A stretch of 64,000 nucleotides of DNA from Bifidobacterium moraviense (GCF_012932365.1 NZ_JAAIIH010000004.1:1-64000), one strand, 5' to 3'; counted from the stretch's first letter, positions 51,907 to 61,998 are shown. Made by a program: numbers and translations. The notes: generated by a model from the letters alone, not told the origin.

Positions 51907-52707
51907 TCAGATCTTCGGCTCGTGCACCGAGGCGTTCACCCACTGCTCCTGCTTGACGTCCACGCCGGAGAAGATGCCGATGTCCAGCATGCAGTCGCGG
52001 TAGTCGCGCCCATGGGCGATGGTGATGTAGTTGTCGTCCACCAGACGGTTGTGCGTGGGGTCGAGGCCGATCCAACGGTCCTTGTGGTACACCTCCACCC
52101 AGGCGTGCGTGGCGCCCTCGCCGTTGAGCAGACCGGCGATGTAGCGCGCGGTGAGCCCCACGTGGCGGCAGACGGCGAGCATCACGTGCGCGTAGTCCTG
52201 GCACACGCCCTTGCCCTGCGCGAGCGCCTGCTCGGCGGTGGTGCGGATGGTGGTGGACAGCGGCGTGTAGGTGAACGCCTTGTAGACCTCGTCCATGATG
52301 ATGGTGGCTACGGCGACGGGCGAGCCGGTGTTGGATTCGCGGCGCAGGCGGTCCTTGCATCGTTCGGTGAGCGCGGTCAAGGCGGGACCGGGCACGGTGA
52401 GCGCCGAGTCGAAGCGGTAGAGCGGCTTGTAGATCTCCGGCTTGATGTGCTCGTTGTCCACGAACGCGATGCCGGTGACGGTGTAGTTGAAGTGCGAGTG
52501 GGCCTCCGGCAGGTAGCCGGTCATCACCACGGAGTCGAACGAGTCGATGGTGGTCTCCAGCTCCACGTGCGGGTCGATCTTCACCTCCACGTCCACCACC
52601 TGCTGGCGCGGCCCCGTGGCGGGGATGCAGCGCAGCTGGAAGCGGTGATCGGTCACGGGCGAACTGAAGGACAGCTTCATCTGATAGTCGAATACCAGCT
52701 TCTTCAC
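51907..52707 (-). CDS. Transglutaminase-like cysteine protein with bacterial N-terminal region
   Basis: A 266-aa cytosolic protein. The catalytic triad is visible: C169 in GKGVCQDYAHV, H201 in ATHAWVEVY and D216 in GLDPTHN. The first ~115 residues match the beta-rich bacterial transglutaminase-like N-terminal region. Such proteins occur with circularly permuted ATP-grasp and alpha-E proteins, as here, where they are predicted to hydrolyse or transfer peptides made by the ATP-grasp ligase. The start is GTG at 52707 with GAGG 8 nt upstream. The ATP-grasp gene lies 186 bp upstream on the same strand. Confidence 0.9.
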   Translation of the reverse strand: MKKLVFDYQMKLSFSSPVTDHRFQLRCIPATGPRQQVVDVEVKIDPHVELETTIDSFDSVVMTGYLPEAHSHFNYTVTGIAFVDNEHIKPEIYKPLYRFDSALTVPGPALTALTERCKDRLRRESNTGSPVAVATIIMDEVYKAFTYTPLSTTIRTTAEQALAQGKGVCQDYAHVMLAVCRHVGLTARYIAGLLNGEGATHAWVEVYHKDRWIGLDPTHNRLVDDNYITIAHGRDYRDCMLDIGIFSGVDVKQEQWVNASVHEPKI

Positions 52708-52892
52708 GTGTTCAGCCTCTCGATTCCGATGGGTGTGGACGCCTGTCGCGGCGCCGCGTTCCGGGCGACCGCGACCGACTAGGGTATCAGACTTCCGATT
52801 CCCCGTACAACGCGGACGGCGCCTCCGGTCTCATTGTATGAGATCGCGTCCGAGGCCTCGCCCGGAGCTCCGGCATCCGATTCCCCCGGACC

Positions 52893-55079
52893 TCAGATCT
52901 TGCTGGCATCCATGTTCATGGCGCTGATCATGCCGATGTCGCGCAGGCGGCTCGCGCTGATGCGCCCTTCGAACCCGTCGAGGAACCTGGAGAGCGTCTC
53001 GGACATGTCGCCGTAGCCGCGCACCGGCATCTGCCCCAGCAGCCACGAGATGCCGTCGGCGAAGCACTGCGGCAGCGGCATGCCGTCCAGCGCCATCGCG
53101 TACGACGCGAGCTTCCTGAGCGGTGGGACGAGCTGCTCCTTGGGCAGTCCGAAGCGCGTGTACAGGTCGATGCGCTCCACGTACTTGCCGATGAAGATGA
53201 ACGCCTTGAGCGTGGGGTCCACGGTGGAGTTCTCGATGCCGCCCCAGAAGGCGAGCATGTTGTCCGTGATGTCGCGCTGCTTGTAGATGTCCTCGGCGTT
53301 GGCGGCGCGGCGCGAGGCGTCCACGATGTCCGCGAGCGACATCTCCACGTACTGCAGCATGTCGGAGCCGAGTTCGGGGCGCAGGATCACCGCGTTGTTG
53401 AACGCTGCCCTGATGGCGGAGCGCACCGAATCGGGGTTCGTCTCGTCGTACAGGAAGCTGTGGATGAACGCGTCGAAGTCGGCGAAGTCCTCCGGCAGGT
53501 CGAGGGCGCGCGCGAACGGGCGGAACGCATCCACGTCGGTGTCCATCACCTGGTCGTAGAACGGGAAGAAGCGCTTGATCGTGGTGAACACGCGCTCGGT
53601 GTAGCGGCCCAGCCAGTACAGCGTGTCCGTCTTGGACGAGGTGACGAGCGCCAGCGAGTGGCGCGCGTATTCGGCGTTGACGGCGATCTTCTCGCGTTCG
53701 CGCGACTGGTCCAGATCGCCTTCGGCCTCCGTCTCCGGCGCCATGACCCACGTGTCCTTGAAGCCGCCGCCCTGCGAGGAGTTGACGATCATCTGCCCGG
53801 GGACGGACGAGTAGCGTGTCAGTCCCGAGTACCACACGTGCGTGTCCTTGCCGGTCACCACGAACGCGCGCAGGTCGGCCTTGCGCGGCACCACCTCGCC
53901 GCTGGCCGGATCCACCACCGCCAGGTCGCGGAACTGCACCACCTCCTGCGCGATGAACCGGCGCGGCTCGGCCTTGATGCGCTCGGCCAGCTCCTCGCGC
54001 CGCTGCGCGTCCAGGGAGGAGCCGAACACCACGCCGTAGCCGCCGGCCTCCGCCACGTCCTTGATGACGAGCTCGCCCAGACGGTCCAGCACCTCCTTGC
54101 GGTCCGACTCGAACATCGGCATGTACGTGGGCGCGTTGTGCAGGATCGGGTCCTCGTGCAGGTAGTACTGGATCATCGCGGGCACGAAGTAGTAGATCGC
54201 CTTGTCGTCGGCGGCGCCGTTGCCCGGCGCGTTCATGATCGCCACGTTGCCGGCGCGGTACGCGGACAGCAGGCCCGGCACGCCGATCACCGAGTCCGGG
54301 TTGAACGCGAACGGGTCGAGGTATTCGTCGGACAGGCGACGGTACACCACGCCCACGCGGTGCTTGGCGCCGGAGTAATCCACGAACCACAGCTTGTTGC
54401 CCTCCACCTCGAGGTCCTCGGGGAAGGCGAGCACGGCGCCGGTCTTCTCGGCCAGGTACGCGTGCTCGAAGAACGCGGAGTTGTAGCGGCCCGGCGTGAG
54501 CACCACGGCGATGCCCTCGGTGGAGACGAAGTCCATCGACTTGCGCAGCAGCGTGGGGTAGGCGCGGTTGTCGCGGATGTGCACGTCGCGGAACAGCGTG
54601 GGCGCGATGCGGCGTTCGATGTCGCGCACGAACAGCGGGTAACTGGCGCCGGACGGGATGCGCAGGTTGTCCTCGAGCACCCACCAGCGCCCGTCCTCGC
54701 CCTGCACCAGGTCCTCGCCGGCGATGTGCGCGAAGATGCCGGCCGGGGGCGTCACGCCGTTGACCTGCGGGAAGTAGCCGGCGGACGTGTACACGTACTC
54801 CTCCGGGATCACGCCGTCGTGGATGATGCGCTTGTCCGAGTAGATGTCCTTGAGGTACGCGTTCAGGGCGTTGACGCGCTGCTTGAGGCCCTTCTCCAGC
54901 TCGTCGAACTCGTCCGATTCGATGATGCGCGGAATCGGGTCGTACGGGAACAGCTGGTCGTGGTACGTGCCGTTCTTGTAGATGCCGAAGCGCACGCCGT
55001 TGCGTCCCAGCTCGCGGTTGATGGCCTCCCGGCGGTTCACCAGCTCCGCTGCCAACTTCTGTGCGACCGACTCGACCAT
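52893..55079 (-). CDS. Circularly permuted ATP-grasp plus alpha-E domain fusion
   Basis: A 728-aa cytosolic protein joining two modules that are often separate genes. Residues about 1-455 are the circularly permuted type 2 ATP-grasp ligase (FGIYKNGTYHDQLFPYDPIPR, WWVLEDNLRIPSGASY, NAPGNGAADDKAIY, IVNSSQGGGFKDTWV). Residues about 470-720 are the all-helical alpha-E domain (DTLYWLGRYTERVFTT). The family is predicted to form amide bonds between amino acids or peptides using ATP; no substrate is established. AAGGAG lies 7 nt before the ATG. With the transglutaminase it forms a known conserved neighbourhood. Confidence 0.92.
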   Translation of the reverse strand: MVESVAQKLAAELVNRREAINRELGRNGVRFGIYKNGTYHDQLFPYDPIPRIIESDEFDELEKGLKQRVNALNAYLKDIYSDKRIIHDGVIPEEYVYTSAGYFPQVNGVTPPAGIFAHIAGEDLVQGEDGRWWVLEDNLRIPSGASYPLFVRDIERRIAPTLFRDVHIRDNRAYPTLLRKSMDFVSTEGIAVVLTPGRYNSAFFEHAYLAEKTGAVLAFPEDLEVEGNKLWFVDYSGAKHRVGVVYRRLSDEYLDPFAFNPDSVIGVPGLLSAYRAGNVAIMNAPGNGAADDKAIYYFVPAMIQYYLHEDPILHNAPTYMPMFESDRKEVLDRLGELVIKDVAEAGGYGVVFGSSLDAQRREELAERIKAEPRRFIAQEVVQFRDLAVVDPASGEVVPRKADLRAFVVTGKDTHVWYSGLTRYSSVPGQMIVNSSQGGGFKDTWVMAPETEAEGDLDQSREREKIAVNAEYARHSLALVTSSKTDTLYWLGRYTERVFTTIKRFFPFYDQVMDTDVDAFRPFARALDLPEDFADFDAFIHSFLYDETNPDSVRSAIRAAFNNAVILRPELGSDMLQYVEMSLADIVDASRRAANAEDIYKQRDITDNMLAFWGGIENSTVDPTLKAFIFIGKYVERIDLYTRFGLPKEQLVPPLRKLASYAMALDGMPLPQCFADGISWLLGQMPVRGYGDMSETLSRFLDGFEGRISASRLRDIGMISAMNMDASKI

Positions 55080-55281
55080 CTCGCGCTCCTTACCTCGTGC
55101 CTCTCGGCTTCCCCGTCTCCGGACATGGACCGACCACGCCCCTCGGCGTAGGTGATGAGGGCAACGCTAGGCGCGCGCGGTTACCGGAAGCACGCGATTG
55201 TGTTACGGGCATGCTAATGCCGGGCGGCTGGCGGGTGCGGCGTACCGCGGCGTCGCGACGGACGGCGGCGACGAACGGCGT

Positions 55282-56208
55282 CTACAGCGTGCGCACCGCG
55301 CGGATGGCCTCGGCGCGCGCGGCGAGCCGGTCGTCCGGCGGATAGGCCACGTGCTCGAGCGTGAGGCCCTGCGGCGGGCACGGTCCGGACTCCCCCTCGC
55401 GCTTCGGCTCGGCCATCTTGCCGCGGAACCATGCCACGTCGCGCCGGCCGGTGCCCACGCGCAGGCAGGCGCCCACGAGCGAGCGGACCATGTTGCGCGC
55501 GAAGGCGTCGGCCACGATGGTGAAGCACAGCAGGCCCGATTCGGCGGTCGGCGTCACGTAGTGCGCGACGGCATCGGATACGGCATCGGGTCCGGCGGCG
55601 ACCAGCGGCCGGACGGGCACGCGGTCCCAGTGCGCGTATTTGACCTCGCGGATCGTGGTGCCGCCGGGGTTCGGCGTGGCGAACGAGCCGAAGTCGTGCA
55701 GACCGATCGTCATCGCGGCGGCCTCGTTCATGGCGTCCACGTCGAGCGCATCGTCCACGCGCAGCACGAAGCCGCGCATCCTGGGATCCCTGAGCGTCCC
55801 GGCGTCGCAGACGCGATACACGTAGGTGCGTTCCAGCGCGGAGAAGCGCGCGTCGAAGCCTTCCGGCGCCACGCTCACGCGGTGCAGCGCGATGTCCGAC
55901 GGCAGCACGCGCGTCAGACGTCGCCGCAGCGCCTCCACCGGCTCGACGTCCATGTGTCCCACGCACGCCGCGATCGCCGCGTCGTCCACGTCCAGATGGC
56001 ACACCTGATGCAGCGCGTGCACGCCGGTGTCGGTGCGCCCGGCCACGGTAAGCCTCAGGCGCGGGTCGTCCGCGGGCAGCCGCAGGATCTTCGCCAGCGC
56101 CGCCTCGAACTCCCCCTGCACGGTGCGCAGCGCGGGCTGCTTCGCCCACCCGTAGAACGCGCCGCCGTCGTAGCCGAAGTCGATTCTCAGTCGTATCACG
56201 CCCCCCAT
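55282..56208 (-). CDS. truA: tRNA pseudouridine(38-40) synthase TruA
   Basis: Modifies uridines 38-40 in the anticodon arm. The 308-aa protein shows RIDFGYDGGAFYGWAKQP, the catalytic Asp in VAGRTDTGVHALHQV, and FARNMVRSLVGACLRVG. It has a longer central loop than common TruA proteins, at about residues 200-215. The start is uncertain; ATG at 56208 was used because homology begins within a few residues, with an internal GTG as alternative. It lies downstream of rplQ on the same strand, as in many actinobacteria, but a terminator separates them. Confidence 0.92.
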   Translation of the reverse strand: MGGVIRLRIDFGYDGGAFYGWAKQPALRTVQGEFEAALAKILRLPADDPRLRLTVAGRTDTGVHALHQVCHLDVDDAAIAACVGHMDVEPVEALRRRLTRVLPSDIALHRVSVAPEGFDARFSALERTYVYRVCDAGTLRDPRMRGFVLRVDDALDVDAMNEAAAMTIGLHDFGSFATPNPGGTTIREVKYAHWDRVPVRPLVAAGPDAVSDAVAHYVTPTAESGLLCFTIVADAFARNMVRSLVGACLRVGTGRRDVAWFRGKMAEPKREGESGPCPPQGLTLEHVAYPPDDRLAARAEAIRAVRTL

Positions 56209-56387
56209 TGTCGCATACCGGCGATGCGGCTCGGGCTCGCGCGGAACAACGGCACGCGTCACGTCCGGGGATACGACAACGGACGCTGTCCCTCTCCTGC
56301 GCGTCCGAAACCGTACCGATCCGCAGCACTAGGCAAGTGCCGCTCGCTGATCCGCAGCGCGAATGCTCGCGTACGCGAATATGCGAA

Positions 56388-56423
56388 AGGGCCGCCGAAT
56401 CCGATCATGGATTCGACGGCCCT
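56388..56423 (-). terminator. rplQ terminator
   Basis: On the minus strand, 15-nt arms AGGGCCGTCGAATCC and GGATTCGGCGGCCCT (one G-U pair) with a 6-nt loop, followed by TTCGC, lie about 45 bp after the rplQ stop. Confidence 0.75.
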
Positions 56424-56468
56424 CGATGCCGTTTCAGCTCAGCGAGCTGCTGGCTCGAGCCGCTGGGC

Positions 56469-56963
56469 TCACTCGGCCTTCTCGGCCTCGGTGGTCTCCG
56501 CGGTCTCGGCCGGAGCCTCGGTGGCCTCGGTCACGGGAGCGGTCTCAGCCGGCTCGGCGACCTTGGCGGCGGCCTCGGCTTCCTTCACGACGGCCTTCTT
56601 GGCGACCGGCTCGGTGACGAGCTCGATGATCGCGGCCGGAGCGTTGTCGCCCTTGCGCGGGGCGATCTTCACGATGCGGGTGTAGCCGCCTTCGCGCTGC
56701 TCCATCTGCTCGGCGATCTCGGTGAAGAGGGCGTGCACCACGGACTTGTTGCGGATGACGCGCATCACGCGACGGCGGGAGTGCAGATCACCGCGCTTGG
56801 CGAAGGTGATCAGGCGCTCGGCCAGCGGACGAAGGCGCTTGGCCTTCGGCAGCGTGGTGGTGATGCGGCCGTGCTGGAACAGGCTGGTGGCCATGTTCGC
56901 GAGCATCAGGCGCTCGTGGGCGGGGCTGGAAGCCAGACGCGGGCCCTTCTTGGGTGTAGGCAT
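56469..56963 (-). CDS. rplQ: 50S ribosomal protein bL17
   Basis: A 164-aa large-subunit protein. Residues 1-118 are the conserved bL17 core ([40 protein letters not shown]). The rest is an Ala/Glu/Val/Thr-rich extension, as seen in other bifidobacteria, probably disordered. It follows rpoA by 80 bp. Confidence 0.97.
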   Translation of the reverse strand: MPTPKKGPRLASSPAHERLMLANMATSLFQHGRITTTLPKAKRLRPLAERLITFAKRGDLHSRRRVMRVIRNKSVVHALFTEIAEQMEQREGGYTRIVKIAPRKGDNAPAAIIELVTEPVAKKAVVKEAEAAAKVAEPAETAPVTEATEAPAETAETTEAEKAE

Positions 56964-57043
56964 GTTATCTCCTTATATCCATGCGGGCAGGTGGGCAGAC
57001 GCCCGAACGTCCGCCCGCATGGTGTTGATCGAAGGTGGGGCGA

Positions 57044-58039
57044 TCACTCGTCTTCCGGCGAGAAGAACGTGCCGCCTTCGAGGTTGGTGGTGTCGAAGCC
57101 CAGCGGGGAGGTCTTCAGCGACAGACCGAGGGACTGCAGCTTCTCCTTGACCTCGTCGATGGACTTCATACCGAAATTGCGGATGTCGAGCAGATCCTGC
57201 TCAGTGTGGGAGACCAGCTCGCCGATGGTGTGGATGCCCTCGCGCTTGAGGCAGTTGTAGCTGCGCTGCGTGAGGTTGAGGTCCTCGATCGACACGGCCA
57301 TCTCCGGGTTGGTCTCCTCGACCACCGGAGCCGGTCCGACCTCCACGCCTTCCGCCTGGGTGTTGAGCTCGCGGCACAGGCCGAAGAGCTCCACCAGGGT
57401 GGAACCGGCGGACGCCACGGCGTCGCGCGGGGTGATGGCGGGCTTGGTTTCGACGTCCAGAATGAGCTTGTCGAAGTCGGTGCGCTGTTCCACGCGGGTG
57501 GCCTCGACCTTGTAGCTCACCTTGAGCACCGGGGAGTAAATCGAATCCACCGGGATTCGACCGATCTCGCCGTTATCCTGCTTGTTCAGCTGAGCCGGGA
57601 CATAACCACGGCCACGCTCAACGGTGAATTCGATCTCCAGCTCGCCGTCCTCAGCGAGGGTGGCGATGTGGAGATCCGGGTTGGCGATGGTGACGCCGGC
57701 CGGAGGGGTGATGTCCCCCGCGGTGGCCTCGCCCTTGCCGTTCTTGCGCAGATACATGACGACCGGCTCGTCGTACTCGCTGGTGAGCACGATTCCCTTG
57801 ATGTTCAGCAGGATCTCGGTGACATCCTCCACGACGCCCGGCAGAGTGGTGAACTCGTGCAGGGCACCGGAGATGCGCACCGACGTCACCGCCGCTCCCG
57901 GGATGGAGCTCAGGAGGGTACGGCGCAGCGAGTTGCCAAGCGTGTAGCCGAAACCGGGCTCGAGAGGCTCGATCGTGAAACGGGAGCGCTGGGGATTGAC
58001 TACTTCCTCAGTCAATGTCGGACGCTGTGCGATCAGCAC
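57044..58039 (-). CDS. rpoA: RNA polymerase alpha subunit
   Basis: A 331-aa subunit needed for RNA polymerase assembly and for contact with activators and UP elements. The N-terminal dimer domain ([35 protein letters not shown]) and the C-terminal domain ([40 protein letters not shown]) are complete. Confidence 0.98.
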   Translation of the reverse strand: MLIAQRPTLTEEVVNPQRSRFTIEPLEPGFGYTLGNSLRRTLLSSIPGAAVTSVRISGALHEFTTLPGVVEDVTEILLNIKGIVLTSEYDEPVVMYLRKNGKGEATAGDITPPAGVTIANPDLHIATLAEDGELEIEFTVERGRGYVPAQLNKQDNGEIGRIPVDSIYSPVLKVSYKVEATRVEQRTDFDKLILDVETKPAITPRDAVASAGSTLVELFGLCRELNTQAEGVEVGPAPVVEETNPEMAVSIEDLNLTQRSYNCLKREGIHTIGELVSHTEQDLLDIRNFGMKSIDEVKEKLQSLGLSLKTSPLGFDTTNLEGGTFFSPEDE

Positions 58040-58118
58040 TTTGGTTATCCTTTCAGCTTTGGCCGGTTGTGCACCTCACCGGCGCGAAGCGGGTGGACGA
58101 TTGGGTTCTTCTCAGTGC

Positions 58119-58517
58119 TCAGACGCGACGGCGCTTCGGGGGACGAACGCCGTTGTGGGCCTGCGGGGTGACGTCGGTGATGGAACCGACCTCGAGACCC
58201 GCGGACTGCAGGGAACGGATGGCGGTCTCGCGACCGGAGCCCGGGCCCTTGACGAAGACGTCGACCTTCTTCAGGCCGTGCTCCATGGCCTTGCGGGCGG
58301 CCGACTCGGCGGCCATGCCGGCGGCGTACGGCGTGGACTTGCGGGAGCCCTTGAAGCCGACGTCACCACCGGACGCCCAGGACACAACCGCGCCGGACGG
58401 ATCCGTGATGGAGATGATGGTGTTGTTGAAAGTGGACTTGATGTGCGCCTGCCCGACCGGGATCGACTTGCGATCGCGACGACGGGGCTTGCGTGCGGCT
58501 TGCTTGGGAGCTGCCAT
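58119..58517 (-). CDS. rpsK: 30S ribosomal protein uS11
   Basis: A 132-aa platform protein of the small subunit. [20 protein letters not shown] and the C-terminal [18 protein letters not shown] are diagnostic. It lies between rpsM and rpoA. Confidence 0.98.
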   Translation of the reverse strand: MAAPKQAARKPRRRDRKSIPVGQAHIKSTFNNTIISITDPSGAVVSWASGGDVGFKGSRKSTPYAAGMAAESAARKAMEHGLKKVDVFVKGPGSGRETAIRSLQSAGLEVGSITDVTPQAHNGVRPPKRRRV

Positions 58518-58597
58518 TGACCCTCGTTTCCTAATAACGAATGTTCACTATTGTCCGGGCGATGGGACTCGCGTCCCGTGGTCCGGACGGGCCGACC

Positions 58598-58975
58598 TTA
58601 CTTGGTGGCCTTCTTCTTTCCGGCGACGGTGCGCTTCGGACCCTTGCGGGTACGAGCGTTGGTCTTGGTGCGCTGACCGCGGACGGGCAGACCGCGGCGG
58701 TGACGCTGACCCTGGTAGCAGTTGATCTGGATCTTGCGGCGAATGTCGGCGTCGATCTCACGACGCAGATCGCCCTCGATCTTGAAGTTGGCTTCCAGGT
58801 AGTCACGCAGCGTGATCAGCTGCTCGTCGGTGAGATCCTTGACGCGGATGTCCGGGCTGATGCCGGTGGCCTCAAGGGTCTTCTTCGCGCGGGTACGACC
58901 GACACCGAAAATGTAGGTGAGGGCGATTTCAATGCGCTTCTCATTGGGGATGTCGACTCCGGCAAGACGTGCCAT
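58598..58975 (-). CDS. rpsM: 30S ribosomal protein uS13
   Basis: A 125-aa head protein of the small subunit. [30 protein letters not shown] and [15 protein letters not shown] are family marks. The ATG at 58975 was used; seven extra upstream codons lack support. Confidence 0.98.
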   Translation of the reverse strand: MARLAGVDIPNEKRIEIALTYIFGVGRTRAKKTLEATGISPDIRVKDLTDEQLITLRDYLEANFKIEGDLRREIDADIRRKIQINCYQGQRHRRGLPVRGQRTKTNARTRKGPKRTVAGKKKATK

Positions 58976-59103
58976 TGCGATTCCTTCTGTGTTCACGCAG
59001 GTCGTGCACCGAGTCGCCCGGTCTCCCGGCCCGGGCCTGCGTACCCGGGGTTCAGCTTTCGCTGTGACTCAGCGCCTGATGGTATTGCCGCTGGAATCTG
59101 CTC

Positions 59104-59217
59104 TCAGCCCTGACGCTGCTTGTGGCGGGGGTTGACGCAGATCACCATGACGCGGCCGTGACGGCGGATCACGCGGCAGTTCTCGCAGATCCTCTTCACG
59201 CTAGGGCTGACCTTCAT
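59104..59217 (-). CDS. rpmJ: 50S ribosomal protein bL36
   Basis: A 37-aa zinc-binding protein, [20 protein letters not shown] followed by [17 protein letters not shown]. It has the Cys-x2-Cys...Cys...His pattern of the zinc form, so it is not the zinc-free paralogue. It lies 22 bp after infA. Confidence 0.98.
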
Positions 59218-59239
59218 GGTTTTCCTTTGCTTGTACCTT

Positions 59240-59458
59240 TTACTTGTAACGGTACGTAATGCGACCGCGGTTCAGATCGTAGGGGCTCATCTCAAGCACC
59301 ACGCGATCCTGCGGAAGGATGCGAATGTAGTTCTTGCGCATCTTGCCGGAGATGGTGGCGAGCACGATGTGCTTGTTCTCGAGTTCGACGCGGAACATCG
59401 CGTTCGGCAGTGCCTCCACCACCCGACCTTCGACTTCAATCACACCGTCTTTTGCCAT
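59240..59458 (-). CDS. infA: Translation initiation factor IF-1
   Basis: A 72-aa OB-fold factor that blocks the ribosomal A site during initiation. [20 protein letters not shown] and [20 protein letters not shown] are typical. It is the first gene of the infA-rpmJ-rpsM-rpsK-rpoA-rplQ run. Confidence 0.98.
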
Positions 59459-59664
59459 GAGCCTCAGTTTCCGTTCGTTGGTCTGATTACATTGCGGCAT
59501 GTCAAAAGACACGCCAAACTGCGACTCTACCAGAAAGCTTCAAATGACACAACGGCGTGTCGCGCCCGCGGAGCCTCTCCGGGCGTCTGTACGAGGACAC
59601 TATAGCACGGGCGGGCGCGGGCGGCCAAGGAACCCCGGGAATTCGGGGCCGGATGTGCGAAAAA

Positions 59665-59703
59665 CCGGTGCGCCGCATGGCGAAGGACCATGCGGCGCAC
59701 CGG
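59665..59703. terminator. Perfect 16-bp stem-loop upstream of infA
   Basis: Arms CCGGTGCGCCGCATGG and CCATGCGGCGCACCGG enclose a 7-nt loop, about 210 bp upstream of infA. It may be the terminator of a transcript entering from the right (ABC operon), although T-runs are absent. No gene lies in 59459-59943. Confidence 0.55.
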
Positions 59704-59779
59704 CGGAAGGAAAGGTAAGGAAAGAAAGCATCGACGTATTGGGCGACCTCCAGAAGACGGGTGGATGGTGATGCGGGCA

Positions 59780-59942
59780 CTCAGGCTGAACCTGCGAGGG
59801 AGCCCACCGGGCTCCCCGTAACGGCTCGCCTCCGGCCCTGCAATTACTGACTCGCCTACGGCGAGACTCATCGTTACCTTCGCGCCCTTAGCGGGCGCTC
59901 AGGCTGACGCTACGCGGAGCCCACTGGGCTCCGCGTAAACGC
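59780..59942. repeat. Cluster of four hairpins with a duplicated 44-bp unit
   Basis: Two related units starting CTCAGGCTGA at 59780 and 59898 each carry a hairpin: GGGAGCCC-ACC-GGGCTCCC (59798) and a 12-bp stem ACGCGGAGCCCA/TGGGCTCCGCGT (59912-59936). Between them are two more small stems, CTCGCC-TAC-GGCGAG and GCGCCC-TTA-GCGGGCGC. All lie immediately after the stop of the ABC permease gene. Confidence 0.75.
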
Positions 59943-59943
59943 G

Positions 59944-60843
59944 TCAGCCCTTCATTCCCGAAGTGGCGATGCCCTCGATGAAGTACTTCTGACCGAAGAG
60001 GAAGACCACGAGGATCGGCAGGACGGAGAGCACCGAGCCGGTCATGATCATGTCGTACGAGGCGGAGTACTCGCCGATGAACGTCTTCAGGCCGATCTGG
60101 ATGGTCCACAGCTCCGGGGAGCGCAGGTAGATCAACGGCTGCATGTACTCGTTCCACGCGTTGGTGAACGTGATGATGCCCAGCGCGGCGATGGACGGGC
60201 CGGACAGCGGCAGGATGATGCGCCCGTAGATGCCGAACTCGCTCAGGCCGTCGATGCGGGCCGCCTCGGAGAGCTCCTCGGGAATGGTGTCGTAGAACTG
60301 CTTCATCATGAACACGCCGAACGCGGAGAACGACTGCATGAGGATGATCGAGGGCAGCGAATCGGACAGGCCCCAGCTGGAGAGCATCTTGAACTGCGGG
60401 ATCATGTAGGACTGCCACGGCACGGCCATCGTGGCGATGTAGCACAGGAACAGCACGTCGCGTCCGGCGAACCTGATCTTGGAGAAGCCGTAGGCGGCGA
60501 ACGATCCGGTCACGATCTGCAGCAGCGTCACGGCCACCGCCAGGATGATCGTGTTCTTGGTCCAGCCCAGCAGGTCGGCCTTCTGCCAGATCAGCCCGTA
60601 GTTCTCCCAGTGCCACACGTCGGGCAGCCACTTGAGCGGGACGGTGAAGATCTCGTTGTTGTTCTTGACCGACGAGAGCACCATCCACACGAACGGCAGC
60701 AGCGTGAACGCGGCGATGACGATCATGATCACGTAGCCGACCGCCGTGGCCGCGACCTTCAGCGGACTGACGGGCCTTCTGTTGAACGGGATGTCGGCCG
60801 AATGGACGGTGCCGGCCGGGGTGTAGGGAATCGCGGCGCTCAT
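59944..60843 (-). CDS. ABC sugar importer permease, MalG-type
   Basis: A 299-aa inner membrane subunit with six hydrophobic segments. The cytosolic EAA loop is EELSEAARIDGLSEFGIYGR, which docks on the ATPase. It is the second permease of a carbohydrate uptake (CUT1) importer; the ATPase is not encoded here and is probably a shared MsmK-type protein elsewhere, as is usual in bifidobacteria. The ATG lies just inside the end of the upstream permease gene (TGAGATG), so the two are coupled. Confidence 0.92.
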   Translation of the reverse strand: MSAAIPYTPAGTVHSADIPFNRRPVSPLKVAATAVGYVIMIVIAAFTLLPFVWMVLSSVKNNNEIFTVPLKWLPDVWHWENYGLIWQKADLLGWTKNTIILAVAVTLLQIVTGSFAAYGFSKIRFAGRDVLFLCYIATMAVPWQSYMIPQFKMLSSWGLSDSLPSIILMQSFSAFGVFMMKQFYDTIPEELSEAARIDGLSEFGIYGRIILPLSGPSIAALGIITFTNAWNEYMQPLIYLRSPELWTIQIGLKTFIGEYSASYDMIMTGSVLSVLPILVVFLFGQKYFIEGIATSGMKG

Positions 60844-60844
60844 C

Positions 60845-61813
60845 TCACTTCTCCTTGATGTTGTTGTAGACGAACTGGATGATGGTGACGACCATGCACA
60901 TCGCGAAGAGCACGATGGAGATGGCGCCGGAGTAGCCGAACTCGTAGTCCTGGAACGCGGTGTCGTAGGCGTACTGCGCGAGCACCATGGTGGCGGTGCC
61001 GGGGCCGCCCTCGGTCATGACGAGGGTCAGGTCGAGGACGCGGAACGAGTTGATGGTCAGCGTGACCATGACGAAGAACAGCGTGGGGCGCATCATCGGC
61101 ACCGTGATCTTCCAGAACTGCTGCCATCCGTTGGCGCCGTCCACGCGGGCGGCCTCGTACAGCTCGGTGGGGATGGTCTGCAGGCCGGCGAGGATGAGGA
61201 TCATGAAGTATCCCACCTCGCGCCACGTGCCCACGATGATCACGGCGGGCATGGCCCACTGCGTGGTGGACAGCCAGCCGGGGGCCCAGCCGTCCGCGCC
61301 GCCGGTGAAGACGCGGATGAACTGGTTGATCGGGCCGGAGTTCGGGTCGAACATCATGTTCCACACCTGCGCGGCGGCCACGATCGACGTGATGTACGGG
61401 AAGTAGGCGGCGGTGCGGAAGAACGCGCGGCCCTTGAGCTTCGAGTTGAGCAGTACGCCCAAGCCGAAGCCGATGGCCAGGGTGAGCGGGATGTGCACCA
61501 GCGCGTAGTAGCAGGTGTTCCAGAACGCCGTCCAGAACAGGTCGTCCTTGGCGAGGCGGATCCAGTTCGCCGCGCCGGTGAAGGTCGGGTCGCCGAACGC
61601 GCTCCACTCGCTGAAGCAGATGTAGAACAGCGTGAGCACCGGGAACATGATGAGCACCGCGAAGCCGATGAAGTTCGGGGCGATGAAGATCAGGCCGTTG
61701 CGGATGTTGCGCCTGTGCACGACCCGGAAGGCCTTGTCCAGTTCCTTCGCGTTGTCGCGGCCCGGGGCGACGGGTCCGGTCGCCGCGGCCATGCCGGTTG
61801 TGCTGTTGGTCAT
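60845..61813 (-). CDS. ABC sugar importer permease, MalF-type
   Basis: A 322-aa membrane subunit with six hydrophobic segments and the EAA loop TELYEAARVDGANGWQQFWK. The first permease of the CUT1 importer. AAAGGAGTTGTGCC-type sequence precedes the ATG. It follows the binding protein gene across 185 bp that contain a large hairpin. Confidence 0.92.
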   Translation of the reverse strand: MTNSTTGMAAATGPVAPGRDNAKELDKAFRVVHRRNIRNGLIFIAPNFIGFAVLIMFPVLTLFYICFSEWSAFGDPTFTGAANWIRLAKDDLFWTAFWNTCYYALVHIPLTLAIGFGLGVLLNSKLKGRAFFRTAAYFPYITSIVAAAQVWNMMFDPNSGPINQFIRVFTGGADGWAPGWLSTTQWAMPAVIIVGTWREVGYFMILILAGLQTIPTELYEAARVDGANGWQQFWKITVPMMRPTLFFVMVTLTINSFRVLDLTLVMTEGGPGTATMVLAQYAYDTAFQDYEFGYSGAISIVLFAMCMVVTIIQFVYNNIKEK

Positions 61814-61916
61814 GGCACAACTCCTTTGTGTTGGTTCATGCCGCCCCGCGAGATGCGGGCCGGTTGGATGTGGTGGGATATGACGGATGAGAGAGATGAT
61901 GGGGACGGAAGGCGCG

Positions 61917-61963
61917 GCGAGGCCGGCGCCCGGCGGAGAGACGTGCCGGGACGCCGGCCTCGC
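61917..61963 (-). terminator. Hairpin between the binding-protein and permease genes
   Basis: Arms GCGAGGCCGGCG.CCCGGC and GCCGGG.CGCCGGCCTCGC form a stem of about 18 bp with a 10-nt loop. Such intercistronic stems in ABC operons usually protect the binding-protein message or partly terminate, giving more binding protein than permease. Confidence 0.65.
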
Positions 61964-61998
61964 TGCGGTTGGGAAACGGAAGGAGGAGGACTGCCTGC

